Assembly: GCA_026708015.1 (NCBI GenBank)
Contig: JAPOVT010000035.1
Coordinates: 1-62,315 of the forward strand
DNA from: a bacterium
GTDB lineage: Bacteria > Actinomycetota > Acidimicrobiia > Acidimicrobiales > Bin134
Direction of reading: 5' to 3'
Length of the DNA: 62,315 nt
How positions within the stretch are numbered: the stretch's first letter is position 1; each line of letters starts with the position of its first letter. This document shows positions 1-7,969 of the stretch, one piece after another. The position numbers and the translations under genes were made by a program. The notes beneath the pieces were generated by a model. The model was not told the DNA's origin, did not search any database, and was given only the letters and a program-made list of their open reading frames with translations.

Positions 1-135
1 GGATCGGCCGCTACAACACCCGCAGAATCCACTCGACCCTCGACTACCTGACCCCAACAGAATGGGAGGCCGCCCATCGGCACCGACTAGAACAAGCCGC
101 ATAAACCAAGTGACCGGACAACAGGGGGAACCTCA
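1..135 (+). mobile_element. IS3-family insertion sequence, right end only
   Basis: The end of an IS element is cut by the window edge. It holds the last 33 codons of a transposase plus about 30 bp of non-coding DNA. The non-coding part ends in a segment whose complement reads TGAGGTTCCCCCTGTTGT, starting with TG as IS3-family inverted repeats usually do. The outer boundary at 135 is inferred from that repeat. The left end and any target duplication lie outside the window. Confidence 0.6.
3..104 (+). pseudogene. IS3-family transposase OrfB, C-terminal part (window-truncated)
   Basis: The reading frame is open from the window edge to TAA at 102-104. It carries the typical integrase C-terminus YNTRRIHSTLDYLTPTEWE, seen in the rve_3 region of IS3/IS2-type OrfB proteins. 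The DDE catalytic residues would lie upstream, outside the window, so whether the gene is intact cannot be told. It is marked as partial rather than broken. Confidence 0.75.
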
Positions 136-324
136 AACCCAACAGCTCCGAAGCGCCGGCCTCCGAATAGTCCGGAAACCCGAAACCCCCAGCAACGCCG
201 GCGTCAGCGCCGCCTGTACTGGGATTCAACGTAAATTCCATAAATGAAATTATACCGACCCCAGTGACACATTCTCCCTTGAAATACAGCTGAAATGTCT
301 ATATACAGGTGCCCGCTTCTGTCC

Positions 325-595
325 CTATTGAGCGGTGACAGTTTCGTAGATGCCTCGGGCTAGGCCGGCGAACACAATTTCTTGGAAGTCGGGGTCGTTG
401 AGGCAGCGTTTGACGATTTCGTCGTTGTCGGCCATGCGGTCGATCATCAACTTGGGCAGCTCTTGGCGGATGGCGAGCTCGAACTTCTCGAAGGGGTTGG
501 CTTCGGCGGTCTGACTGATGTTCTCGTCGTTCGCACCGTCTTCTTGTATCTGCTCGAAGAACAGCCGATCTGAATCGTCGAAAGCTGTGCGGAAG
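325..595 (-). pseudogene. Type I restriction enzyme HsdR, C-terminal stump
   Basis: About 90 codons resemble the last helical segment of type I restriction endonuclease R subunits: FDDSDRLFFEQIQED, then a stretch like IDRMADNDEIVKRCLNDPDF, ending near the stop. HsdR is normally about 1,000 residues. The nuclease, helicase and most of the C-terminal domain are absent, as are HsdM and HsdS. The frame runs into the IS30-like element at 596, and the only ATG (627) lies inside that element, so this is a dead remnant of a restriction system. The family call rests on the C-terminal motif only. Confidence 0.6.
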
Positions 596-1335
596 CGGTC
601 TGTCGGGAATTTTGTGGGCGGTTTCAATCGGTGGTTGTTTCGCCGGTTGGGAGGCTGGCGGTGGCTGAGGGGGGATCGTCCGGGGCGAGCCGGGCGCGGT
701 GATCGGGCGTCGTTTGGGCCGGGCGTGCTCGACGATCGCTCGGGAGATCTCGCGCGACGGCGGCCGCCGCCGGGGAGGCCCGCTCAAAGACACGGCGCCG
801 ATCGCCCGGCGGCCCGCAGAGGCCAACGACCGGAAGACGCCGGGGCATTGGGAAGGCGATCTCATAATCGGCAAAGGCGGCCGCCCCGCGACAGCCGCCC
901 TGGTCGAGCGGACCACCCGGTTCACCATGCTGGTCCGCTTGCCCGACGGCCGAACGGCCGGTTCGCCGCACGCCGCGCTCACCACGGCACTGCCAAGCCT
1001 GCCCGACGGATTGGCACGCAGCCTCACCTGAGCATCCAGGGCAAGGAAATGGCCGATCACGCCCAGATCACCGCCGATACCGGTGTCCCGATCTACTTCT
1101 GCCGGCCCCCGTGCCCCTGGCAGCGCGGCACCAACGAGAACACCAACGGCCTGCTGCGCCAATACCTGCCCAAAGGAACCGACCTCTCACCGATCTCCCA
1201 ACACGAACTCGACCAGATCGCCGCCGAGCCCAACGGCCGACCTCGACGAGTCCTCCAATGGATGACACCATTGGAGGCAATCAACCAAACAAGTGCAATG
1301 ACCACATGAGAGCACCCACAAAAACTGACAGACCC
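596..1335 (+). mobile_element. IS30-like element, shortened copy
   Basis: The two ends share GGTCTGTC followed, after a short variable spacer, by TTTTGTGGG (597-617 on the plus strand; complement of 1315-1334). The 4-bp sequence GAAG directly flanks both ends (592-595 and 1336-1339), which fits a target duplication. The element is about 740 bp, against roughly 1.05-1.1 kb for complete IS30-family elements, and its transposase is frameshifted, so it should be immobile on its own. The same terminal sequence recurs at 62263-62280. Confidence 0.65.
699..1309 (+). pseudogene. IS30-family transposase, frameshifted and internally shortened
   Basis: Two frames together give an IS30 transposase. The first (699-1031) has an HTH-like start (IGRRLGRACSTIAREISRDGG) and the catalytic-core motif GHWEGDLIIG followed by ALVERTTRFTMLVRLP. 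It stops at TGA 1029-1031. The second continues from about 1046 with GKEMADHAQITADTG, PWQRGTNENTNGLLRQYLPK and a short tail ending at 1309. The normal TWDxGKEM junction is replaced by a 2-nt length change, causing the frameshift. The N-terminal half is also shorter than in active relatives. Confidence 0.75.
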
Positions 1336-1521
1336 GAAGACAGGCGGGAGGCGATATCGGTCCTCTTCGAAGAAGCTATCTCTTTCTTGGATACCCTCGG
1401 TGAGATACAGGCTGGGGCGGCAAGTGGGGCATCAACCGCGTGTGTGGGTGTTTGCCTCTAGTCTCCGTAACGGATTTTGACAGAGAGTGGTAGCCTCTAC
1501 TAGTAAATCCACCTTCTGCAA

Positions 1522-2352
1522 ATGACTCTGTGCGAGCATGTCAACGCATGTGCGCAGTTCGTGCAGCGAAAGGATTCTGCTTTGGCGCTGTCTGAGCTGC
1601 CAGACTTTGAGCGACCGCCGGTCATCGAGGTAGCACTCTCAGTTCAGTTCGAAGAATCGCTGGACATCCAGGCTTCCGGTGAGGACGTTCTCGCAGCTGC
1701 CTGGCCCGACTACGACCTCGAAATGCGTCCAGTACTGACGACGATGGGATTGGAACCGGGCGCGTTCGATCGGTCAGACGATGAAGCGGGAGACCTTAGG
1801 TTGTGGCTTTCGAATCCCGGCGGCAGTCGCGTGGTCCAGATACAGCATGATCGCCTCGCGGTTCATTGAACTCAAGAGGATTCAGAGGAGACGTATCCTC
1901 GTTTTCTTTCGTTGCGGGAGTTCTTCGTAGAGACATGGGACAAACTCGACGGTGCTGTCGGTGATCAGTTGGTGCCGGGCATCTGCCAAGTGCTCTATGT
2001 GAATCACATCGGTGCGGAGAGCGGCTGGCAAGGCCCTGAGGACACGGCCGAGATACTGGCACCTTGGGGTGGCATCATGAGCGATGACTTTCTTCCTGAC
2101 CCCGGGATTGCTGCCACCTACCTGCACTTCCACATTCCTGATCCGGGCGAGTGGCTCGACATTCAGGCAGGCCCTGTAGGCGTTGATGATGAAATCGTCC
2201 TCGCGGTCTATCTCGCAGCTAGAGGAGTTGCGGCAACGCCCGATCTGAAAGGCGCTCTCGAATTCTTGGACCTCGCCCACGAATGGATTGTTCGAGGGTT
2301 TGCTTCGTTCACAACACCATCAGCACACAAGACATGGGGGCGAAAACAATGA
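1522..2352 (+). pseudogene. TIGR04255 family protein interrupted by one TGA
   Basis: A single reading frame of 276 sense codons is broken only by TGA at 1867-1869. Upstream it shows PPVIEVALSVQFE and LWLSNPGGSRVVQIQHDRL. Downstream it continues TQEDSEETYPRFLSLREFF. These are the conserved N-terminal and middle blocks of TIGR04255 (function unknown), where a Trp normally stands at the stop position, so a TGG-to-TGA change is the simplest explanation. The last codon overlaps the next gene (ATGA at 2349-2352). Apart from the stop the frame looks well preserved, so the lesion is recent or a sequence error. Confidence 0.65.
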
Positions 2353-2921
2353 ACAGCCAAGCAGCGGGCCTCCTAGTCGAAACGCACCCCGTCGACGACT
2401 GTGAGAGCGGGGTCTTTCCGTGGGATCTAGAGACCATCTCGCGCCCCCTAAGAATTGTGGCCCCTGCGGCGTTCAATTTTTGGTTTCCCTTCGCTATGAC
2501 CAGGAGAAGCCGTGGCGATGCTCTGGTGAGTGAGCAATTGTCGTCTGCGCCCATCGGCGCCTTGCATCAGGAGATTGCAGGGCTCGAAGAGCTTGAAGAC
2601 GGCTGGTACGACACTGATGGAGAGGCAGGTAGAGCGCCAAATCCGGAAGCGATCCAAGGAGTCCGGAACCTCACGCCAGCTTTCCGGTTCTACGCATTGC
2701 CTTGTCCACATGTGTTTCCGTCCGTTGACGGCGGCGTTGCTATGGAATGGACACTGGGAGAGATTGAGGCGTCCATCGAATTCGGCGACTCGTCCGAGTA
2801 TGCAACGGTCGCCTCATGGGACGCGACAACGGATAAACACATTTATGAGGAAGGTGTCCGAGTCGACAGAAAGTTCCTAAGGGACTGGCTGGGTGGCCTC
2901 ATAGGCACACAAGTGCGGTGA
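2349..2921 (+). CDS. Conserved hypothetical protein of the TIGR04255 cassette
   Basis: This 190-residue protein has no recognised domain. It contains EIAGLEELEDGWYDTDGEA, then a block with FPSVDGGVAMEWTLGEIEAS and EFGDSS. I recall this layout (L-E-E/D-GW-DGEGEA, then P-EGGV--EW--E-S-EF) from proteins encoded next to TIGR04255 genes. The start is set by an ATGA overlap with the upstream gene, and the end overlaps the downstream GTG by GTGA, so the three genes were built as one translationally coupled operon. It is the only intact member here. Function unknown. Confidence 0.6.
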   Translation: MNSQAAGLLVETHPVDDCESGVFPWDLETISRPLRIVAPAAFNFWFPFAMTRRSRGDALVSEQLSSAPIGALHQEIAGLEELEDGWYDTDGEAGRAPNPEAIQGVRNLTPAFRFYALPCPHVFPSVDGGVAMEWTLGEIEASIEFGDSSEYATVASWDATTDKHIYEEGVRVDRKFLRDWLGGLIGTQVR

Positions 2922-3324
2922 GTTGGCCCGAACTGGAGGCTGGAGAAGCCGAAATCACCGATTCTTCTGAACGCCTGAGGCGTCAGATACACCCCAGATG
3001 GTTCCGCACCGACGGGTCCATCAAGTCAGAGGCATTCAAGCCCGGAAATAAGGTTGCGTCCACGACTAGGGATTCACTTCTTTCGCCGGAGGAAGCCCAT
3101 TCCCGCTATCTGAACCCAACAGTGGTAGCTGCTTTGTCACAGTAGCCGAAATCGAAGACTGCGGACTTCGTGCTATTGACGACTCTGAAGTCGATGATGT
3201 GCCGTACGGCCATGCTTATATCGACCTCCGAATCTGTGGCAGAAGCGAGATGGACAGGAAGGCAAAGCAGCTCAAGAAGTTCGCGATGGAAAACGGGATA
3301 TGGCGTCCTAGCGAGGTTGCCTGA
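2918..3324 (+). pseudogene. Third gene of the TIGR04255 cassette, frameshifted
   Basis: The first frame (GTG 2918 to TAG 3145) carries RLRRQIHPRWFRTDGSIKSE and a DSLLSPEEAHSRYL block. A second frame takes over at about 3112 with GSCFVTVAEIEDCGL and VPYGHAYIDLRICG, ending at TGA 3322-3324. Joined, they give one protein of about 135 residues. The order (HP-F--DG--S-AF, S-L-T/S-EEA, then V-V-E----GL, then HA-I) matches proteins usually found third after TIGR04255. One indel near 3110-3120 explains the break. Function unknown. Confidence 0.6.
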
Positions 3325-3341
3325 ACAAAGCTGTCACTGAG

Positions 3342-3424
3342 TGGGCCGGGGAGGATTTGAACCTCCGAAGGCGAATGCCGACGGGTTTACAGCCCGTTCC
3401 CTTTGGCCGCTCGGGCACCGACCC
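3342..3424 (-). tRNA. tRNA-Tyr (anticodon GTA)
   Basis: The 83-nt transcript folds as a class II tRNA. Acceptor GGGTCGG pairs with CCGGCCC (one G-T wobble), the D stem is CCC/GGG, anticodon stem ACGGG/CCCGT carries the loop CTGTAAA with anticodon GTA, the variable arm is long, and the T arm is GGAGG-TTCAAAT-CCTCC. CCA is not encoded, as is common in actinobacteria. Its 3' end faces the decayed accessory segment at 1-3340, a position often used by integrating elements, though I see no att repeat. Confidence 0.93.
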
Positions 3425-3462
3425 AACGAGGGACAACCCTACTTGCCTGCATCATTACCGCC

Positions 3463-4149
3463 CTACTCGAATTTCAGCTCGCTGGGTGGGGATATCTCCC
3501 AGCCGGCTTCTCTGAGGGCGGCAGCAGCATCTTCCTGATTCCGGCGTACTGCCGCTTTCAGCTGAATGGACTCCCACCGGGCTCTGTGCTCTTGGACCAC
3601 CTGCTCCCAACCGGGCCGGGGATCGACCATCTCTTCTGTGATAATGAACTCCACAATGTCTTCCAAGCTGGGACGGAAGCGCTTGCCTCCCACGGGTAGG
3701 TGGAGGTCCCGGAGCTTGCGGGTCTTGCGCCTGTCTCCCAGGTAGACCGCGTCTAGATCATCACGCTGACCGGCTACGTGGAGGTGGGCGCTGGGAAACT
3801 GGTTAACGGGATTGCGGGCATAGTCAACGCCGAGGAGTAATTGGTCGTCTTCCATATCTGGCGATGTGTAGAGGCTCATAGTGCTCTCGGTCATGGTCAG
3901 GTAGACACCTTCGGGGTCCAACTCGTATGAGTGCTGCATGTAGAGGAAGATGACGGCCTTTCTACTGGAGGGTGAAATCGGGATTGGTTCTGGGTTTGGA
4001 TTGGAACTCGTAATCCCCTTGCCGATGATTCCGTGACCTTTGTCGGTCTTCAAGGATGAGACTCGAATGCCATGGGTGACCGTCTTGTTCAGCAGTTCTG
4101 AGACTTCGTCGGCAAAGCGGCGCGCCTGGCTTTCAAGGCTCCCGGTCAT
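3463..4149 (-). CDS. Hypothetical protein (228 aa)
   Basis: I do not recognise a family. The protein is soluble-looking, with no signal peptide or membrane segment. Features are an N-terminal helix (residues 1-25), a long central part with FPSAHLHVAGQRDDL, a basic stretch GDRRKTRKLRDLHLP, a DIVEFIITEEMV helix and a C-terminal charged helical tail. It follows the 62-residue gene at 4168-4356 by 18 bp in the same direction, suggesting a two-gene operon. Size ratio and order recall toxin-antitoxin or regulator pairs, but nothing catalytic supports that. Confidence 0.6.
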   Translation of the reverse strand: MTGSLESQARRFADEVSELLNKTVTHGIRVSSLKTDKGHGIIGKGITSSNPNPEPIPISPSSRKAVIFLYMQHSYELDPEGVYLTMTESTMSLYTSPDMEDDQLLLGVDYARNPVNQFPSAHLHVAGQRDDLDAVYLGDRRKTRKLRDLHLPVGGKRFRPSLEDIVEFIITEEMVDPRPGWEQVVQEHRARWESIQLKAAVRRNQEDAAAALREAGWEISPPSELKFE

Positions 4150-4167
4150 TCGGGGATTCGACGCTAT

Positions 4168-4356
4168 TCAGCCGCGGCCGAGACCTGAGACCACGAACCA
4201 TGTCCTCCGGAGCTTTTCGGACTCGAACCTGCCGAGACGCGCCTGGCGGCGGAGTTCCTCAAGCTCAACCCCGGCATTATGAAGGGTCTCTTCGATGAGC
4301 ACGTCAAGCTCTTCTTCGGTGATGTGGTACACCTCTGCTTCAGGCGCTGACGGCAT
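4168..4356 (-). CDS. Small hypothetical protein (62 aa), partner of the 228-aa gene
   Basis: An acidic, helical small protein: EVYHITEEELDVLIEETLHNAGVELEELRRQ, shown here only as its charged core (residues about 8-38), with a basic C-terminus. The ATG at 4356 is chosen because GGGAGAAGG lies about 3-10 nt upstream; a longer frame begins at 4383 without such a site. It sits directly upstream of the 228-residue gene. It resembles small antitoxin or adaptor proteins in size and charge only. No family recognised. Confidence 0.5.
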   Translation of the reverse strand: MPSAPEAEVYHITEEELDVLIEETLHNAGVELEELRRQARLGRFESEKLRRTWFVVSGLGRG

Positions 4357-4470
4357 GGCCTTCTCCCGTTGATTGCGGCACATTCAGTGTACTGGAACGC
4401 ATGACAGTATCTCCGGTAGGCGTGCAGCCTGACATCAATATTACCTGTGGCGGTGCGGTAGGTTCGGGCC

Positions 4471-4959
4471 ATGCCGACGTTTGATGTTTCTTCTGAGCTG
4501 GACATGCAGGAGGTCCGCAATGCGGTGGACCAGACGGCTCGGGAGATACACAGCCGCTACGACTTCAAGAACACCGGTAGCGAAGTGGCGCTGGGTGAGG
4601 GGGTCATCACGTTGCGGTCGTCCAACGAGGACCGGCTGGCCGCGGCCCGCCAGGTGTTGGAGGAGAAGCTGGTTCGTCGCAAGGTGTCGTTGAAGGGGGT
4701 TACCTATGGGCCGGTGGCCGACGCGGCCGGGGGGACGGTTCGCCAGGAGGCGGCACTGGCCGCGGGTATCTCAGCCGACAAGGCCCGGGAGCTGAACAAG
4801 TTCATCAAGAATCTGGGCATGAAGGGGATCTCTTCGCAGACCCAGGGCGGTCAGCTACGGGTGAGTGGCAAGAAGCGGGACATGCTTCAAGAGGTGATCG
4901 CTGCGCTCAAAGAGGCCGACTTTGCTATCCCTTTGCAGTTCGGGAACTTCCGGGACTGA
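4471..4959 (+). CDS. YajQ-type nucleotide-binding protein
   Basis: The 162 residues match the YajQ/DUF520 family over the whole length, including the start PTFDVSSELDMQEVRNAVDQ, the REIHSRYDFKNT block, the central VTYGPVADAAGGTVRQE and the end IPLQFGNFRD. Members are small cytoplasmic proteins with two ferredoxin-like folds; some bind cyclic di-GMP and act as transcriptional co-regulators. The ATG comes 6 nt after TAGGTT (4459-4464), so the mRNA may be leaderless. The gene stands alone, convergent with htpX. Confidence 0.92.
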   Translation: MPTFDVSSELDMQEVRNAVDQTAREIHSRYDFKNTGSEVALGEGVITLRSSNEDRLAAARQVLEEKLVRRKVSLKGVTYGPVADAAGGTVRQEAALAAGISADKARELNKFIKNLGMKGISSQTQGGQLRVSGKKRDMLQEVIAALKEADFAIPLQFGNFRD

Positions 4960-4983
4960 CCGGCCCCGGGCGAGGTTGACGGC

Positions 4984-5844
4984 TTAGTACGCCTGGGGGA
5001 CCCACTCGCCGGCCCGGAGGCGGCGGATGCGCTCCTCGGCGGGGGGGTGGGTGCTGAACAGGTTGCGGAAGCTGACCCGGCCGGTGAGCGGGTTGACGAT
5101 GTAGTGCGACGCCTGCTCCACCGGCACGTTGACCGGTATGCGCTGGGAGGCGGCGTTCAGCTTCTCCAGTGCCCGGGCCAGCGGCTCGCCGTCACCGATG
5201 AGCCGGGCTGCCGATGCGTCCGCTTGATATTCCCGGGTGCGGCTGATGGTCATTTGGAGCATCGAGGCGGCAATTGGGGCCAAAATTGCGGCCAAGATCA
5301 CGCCGACTAACTCTCCAGGGCCGTTATCGCGGCCCCTTCCACCGAAGAAGATCATGCCCCAAATTGCGATTCGGGAGGCGAAGGTGATGGCCATGGCGAT
5401 GGCGGCGGCCACCGATCCGATGAGGATGTCGCGATTGCGGATGTGGGCCAGTTCGTGGGCCAGCACACCCCGGATCTCATCCCAGGTCAAGTGGTTGATG
5501 AGCCCCTCGGTAACCGCCACCGCGGCGTGCTTGGGGTTGCGGCCGGTGGCGAAGGCGTTGGGCTGGGGATTGGGGCTCACGTACAGCTTGGGCATCGGAA
5601 TCTGGGCCTTGGCCGTGAGTTCTTCCATGATGGCATGGTACTGGGGAAGCTGCTCCGGGGTGACCGGCACGGCCCGGGCCGAGGCGATGGCCAGCTTGTC
5701 GCTGAACCAGTAGGAACCGCCCACCACGATCACCGCGATGACAATCCCGATGGCCAGTCCGCCGCTGCCCCCCAACAGACCGCCGACAGCCACAAACAGC
5801 GCCGCCATCAGCACCAGCAGGAGAAATGTCTTGAACGTGTTCAT
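4984..5844 (-). CDS. htpX: Membrane-bound zinc metalloprotease HtpX
   Basis: This 286-residue M48B peptidase is expected to degrade misfolded membrane proteins. Two N-terminal membrane helices (about residues 5-45) precede the zinc motif in [14 protein letters not shown]. Two more hydrophobic segments follow, then a downstream zinc-ligand motif [13 protein letters not shown] and a conserved [13 protein letters not shown] tail. The ATG at 5844 starts MNTFKTF directly before the first helix, with GGGAG about 13 nt upstream. The open frame extends further upstream to 6177 but has no homology there. Confidence 0.9.
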   Translation of the reverse strand: MNTFKTFLLLVLMAALFVAVGGLLGGSGGLAIGIVIAVIVVGGSYWFSDKLAIASARAVPVTPEQLPQYHAIMEELTAKAQIPMPKLYVSPNPQPNAFATGRNPKHAAVAVTEGLINHLTWDEIRGVLAHELAHIRNRDILIGSVAAAIAMAITFASRIAIWGMIFFGGRGRDNGPGELVGVILAAILAPIAASMLQMTISRTREYQADASAARLIGDGEPLARALEKLNAASQRIPVNVPVEQASHYIVNPLTGRVSFRNLFSTHPPAEERIRRLRAGEWVPQAY

Positions 5845-5954
5845 ACCCAGGGTCACTCCCTTTCGATCTGCTAGCAGGTTATCGGAGTGCAGCGAGTGTG
5901 CGGCAATGGCCGGTCGGACGCGGATCGCGGCACACTCTTGACGGGGCTGCTCAG

Positions 5955-6872
5955 CTAGTAGTCGGGTTCTCGCAGTTCGGCGTAGCCGGCCTCGGCTTCC
6001 AGGGATCGGCGGCGCCAAAGCCCGCCCAGCCACACGGCGAAGATCGTGATGACGAAGGGGATCATTAGCACGAACTCGCGCGGAACTCGCTCCGTGATGT
6101 TTATCTGCGATTGGATGCCGATGGCGTCGGCGAAGCCGAAAAACAACCCGGCCAAGGCCGCTCCGATGGGGTGCCATGCCCCGAAGATGACGGCCACAAA
6201 GGCGATGAAGCCTCGGCCGTTAGTCATGTTCTCGGTGAAGTTGCGCAGAGCTCCTACCGACAGCTCGGCACCGCCGAGTGCACAGAGCGCCCCGGCTATG
6301 AGCAACGCTTGAAGTCGGACGATCGAAGGGTTCACGCCCGCAGAGCGGGCCGAGAACGGGTATTCGCCCACTGCGGCAAGCCTCAGGCCGAACCGGCTGC
6401 GCCGCAGCACAACCCAGGCGGCCAGCACAATCAGCGGTGTGATCCATACCAGGATCGAGAGCTCGGAGACGATAACCCCTGCCCCTGAGGTGATCCCGCG
6501 CACCGGTCGGGGCAGCACTACGTCGGTGAAAATGGAGCCGCGTTTGTCAAAGATGGCGCCGAGGGCGAAGGCCGTGCCGCCGAGGCCGATGGAAGTGAGC
6601 CCCAGCCCGGCAATGATGACGTTGGCGCCGAGGGGACCGATTACCCACCAGTACAGCGCAGACAGGGCCAGGTTGACGCCTACGGCGGCCAGAATCCCAA
6701 GTTCCACCGAACCGGTGGCATCGCCGACGGCCACGGTTGTGAACGCGCCGCTGATCATCAGCCCTTCGAGTCCCAAATGGAAGATCCCGGCCCGGAAGGC
6801 GAAGACGCCTGCGGTTGCCACCAGCACCAGGGGGGCGGCCGAGCGAAGCGTGGTGGCGAGAATCTGCTCCAT
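5955..6872 (-). CDS. BMP-type ABC transporter permease, second subunit
   Basis: A 305-residue polytopic membrane protein of the branched-chain-amino-acid/ribose/purine permease superfamily (YufQ/NupQ type). It starts at an ATG overlapping the stop of the upstream permease (TGATG), which fixes the start. Typical blocks are [19 protein letters not shown] near residue 25 and [20 protein letters not shown] near residue 235. With the other permease, the double ATPase and the BMP lipoprotein it completes an importer; known substrates of such systems are nucleosides and related compounds. It is the last gene of the operon. Confidence 0.88.
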   Translation of the reverse strand: MEQILATTLRSAAPLVLVATAGVFAFRAGIFHLGLEGLMISGAFTTVAVGDATGSVELGILAAVGVNLALSALYWWVIGPLGANVIIAGLGLTSIGLGGTAFALGAIFDKRGSIFTDVVLPRPVRGITSGAGVIVSELSILVWITPLIVLAAWVVLRRSRFGLRLAAVGEYPFSARSAGVNPSIVRLQALLIAGALCALGGAELSVGALRNFTENMTNGRGFIAFVAVIFGAWHPIGAALAGLFFGFADAIGIQSQINITERVPREFVLMIPFVITIFAVWLGGLWRRRSLEAEAGYAELREPDY

Positions 6873-7915
6873 CAGCCCGCCGCTGTTTTCCCCTGAATGC
6901 CCGTCCGCCGCCACACCGCCTTGAACTTGATGGTGACCAAGAACGCCACCATGCCGTGCAGCAGCACTAGGGCGGGCGGTGGGAGATCGGTCACGATCGG
7001 CAAGAACAAGATGGCAGACTGCAAGCCCCCGAACAGGACGGCGGCCACCACCGTGCCTTCAACCGTCAGCAGGCCAACGAGCGCCACCACAACAGCGGTG
7101 AAGCCCACTTCGGGTGAGAACCCCGTGACCAGACGGGCACCGGGGCCATATAGCTCCACCGCCCCGGCGAGTCCTGCGAGTGCCCCGGACAGGGCGAAGG
7201 CAGCAAGGCCGACGCGGCGCACGTCGATGCCCTGCCAACGGGCCATCGTGGGGTTCCGGCCCACCAGAGTCATGGCCAGCCCGAAACGAGTGCGCTCCAA
7301 CAAGAGCCACACCAGCACGGCTACGCCGCCGACGATTACCAGCACCGTGGCCGAAACGCCGGAGCCATCGGTGATGCGGAACGCGTCTGGTATGCGCTCG
7401 CTGGCCGCGGTCTGGCCCGTGCCCGAGGGGTTTCTCATGGGTCCGGCGGTGAGGTACTGGAGCACAAGCGCGCCGATGAAACTCATCATCAGCGTGGTGA
7501 GCACCTCATCGGTGCCGAAGCGCACCCGCAGATAGCCGGGGAGCAGTGACCAGGCTGTCCCGGCACCGATGGCCGCGAGCGTTCCGCACAGCATCACCAG
7601 CGGTGCCGGACCCTCGCGCCATCCCAGCGACACGGCCAGGGCGCAGCAGGCGCCAATGTAGAACTGCCCTTGGCCGCCGATGTTGAAGAACCCGGCCCGA
7701 AACCCGATCACCACCCCCAAACCGATGAGCAGCATCGGAATCGACCAACGGATTGTCGAAGTGGAAGCCCCTGTAGCAGTGACTGCTCCTTGGATGATGC
7801 CGGAGAACACATCGCCCACGGAGTAGCCGCTGATCCACAGGATAAGCGTGGTAAAGAGGAGGGAAACCACCACCAGCACCACAGTGGAGGCCACCCGTTG
7901 CAGGCCGCCGGTCAA
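6872..7915 (-). CDS. BMP-type ABC transporter permease, first subunit
   Basis: A 347-residue polytopic permease (YufP/NupP type) with IGFRAGFFNIGGQGQFYIGA around residue 75 and an FGTDEVLTTLMMSFIG loop typical of the family. The frame starts at TTG 7915. An upstream ATG at 7932 lies in another frame inside a 34-bp duplication and ends at once. The start is therefore unusual and only moderately certain. The gene follows the ATPase by about 30 bp, and its stop overlaps the next permease start. Confidence 0.85.
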   Translation of the reverse strand: MTGGLQRVASTVVLVVVSLLFTTLILWISGYSVGDVFSGIIQGAVTATGASTSTIRWSIPMLLIGLGVVIGFRAGFFNIGGQGQFYIGACCALAVSLGWREGPAPLVMLCGTLAAIGAGTAWSLLPGYLRVRFGTDEVLTTLMMSFIGALVLQYLTAGPMRNPSGTGQTAASERIPDAFRITDGSGVSATVLVIVGGVAVLVWLLLERTRFGLAMTLVGRNPTMARWQGIDVRRVGLAAFALSGALAGLAGAVELYGPGARLVTGFSPEVGFTAVVVALVGLLTVEGTVVAAVLFGGLQSAILFLPIVTDLPPPALVLLHGMVAFLVTIKFKAVWRRTGIQGKTAAG

Positions 7916-7969
7916 CGCAGGGCCCCGGTCATGGCCTTGTCCCGGTCACCGCAGGGCCCCGGTCATGGC
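7916..7969 (+). repeat. Tandem 34-bp duplication at ATPase/permease junction
   Basis: CGCAGGGCCCCGGTCATGGC occurs perfectly at 7916-7935 and 7950-7969, offset by 34 bp. On the coding (minus) strand each copy spells AMTGALR and then a stop, so the ATPase C-terminus and stop have been copied into the intergenic gap just before the permease start. It may have replaced the original ribosome-binding region, which would explain the TTG start. Confidence 0.75.

Noticed and set aside
1336..1440. Possible continuation of hsdR beyond the IS30-like element
   Set aside because: Removing the element with one GAAG copy keeps the frame open for about 33 codons, but the residues do not resemble HsdR and a TGA follows, so I did not join them.
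1327..1461. Open frame after the IS30-like element (EAISFLDTLGEIQ...)
   Set aside because: It has no start or ribosome site of its own and no recognisable homology.
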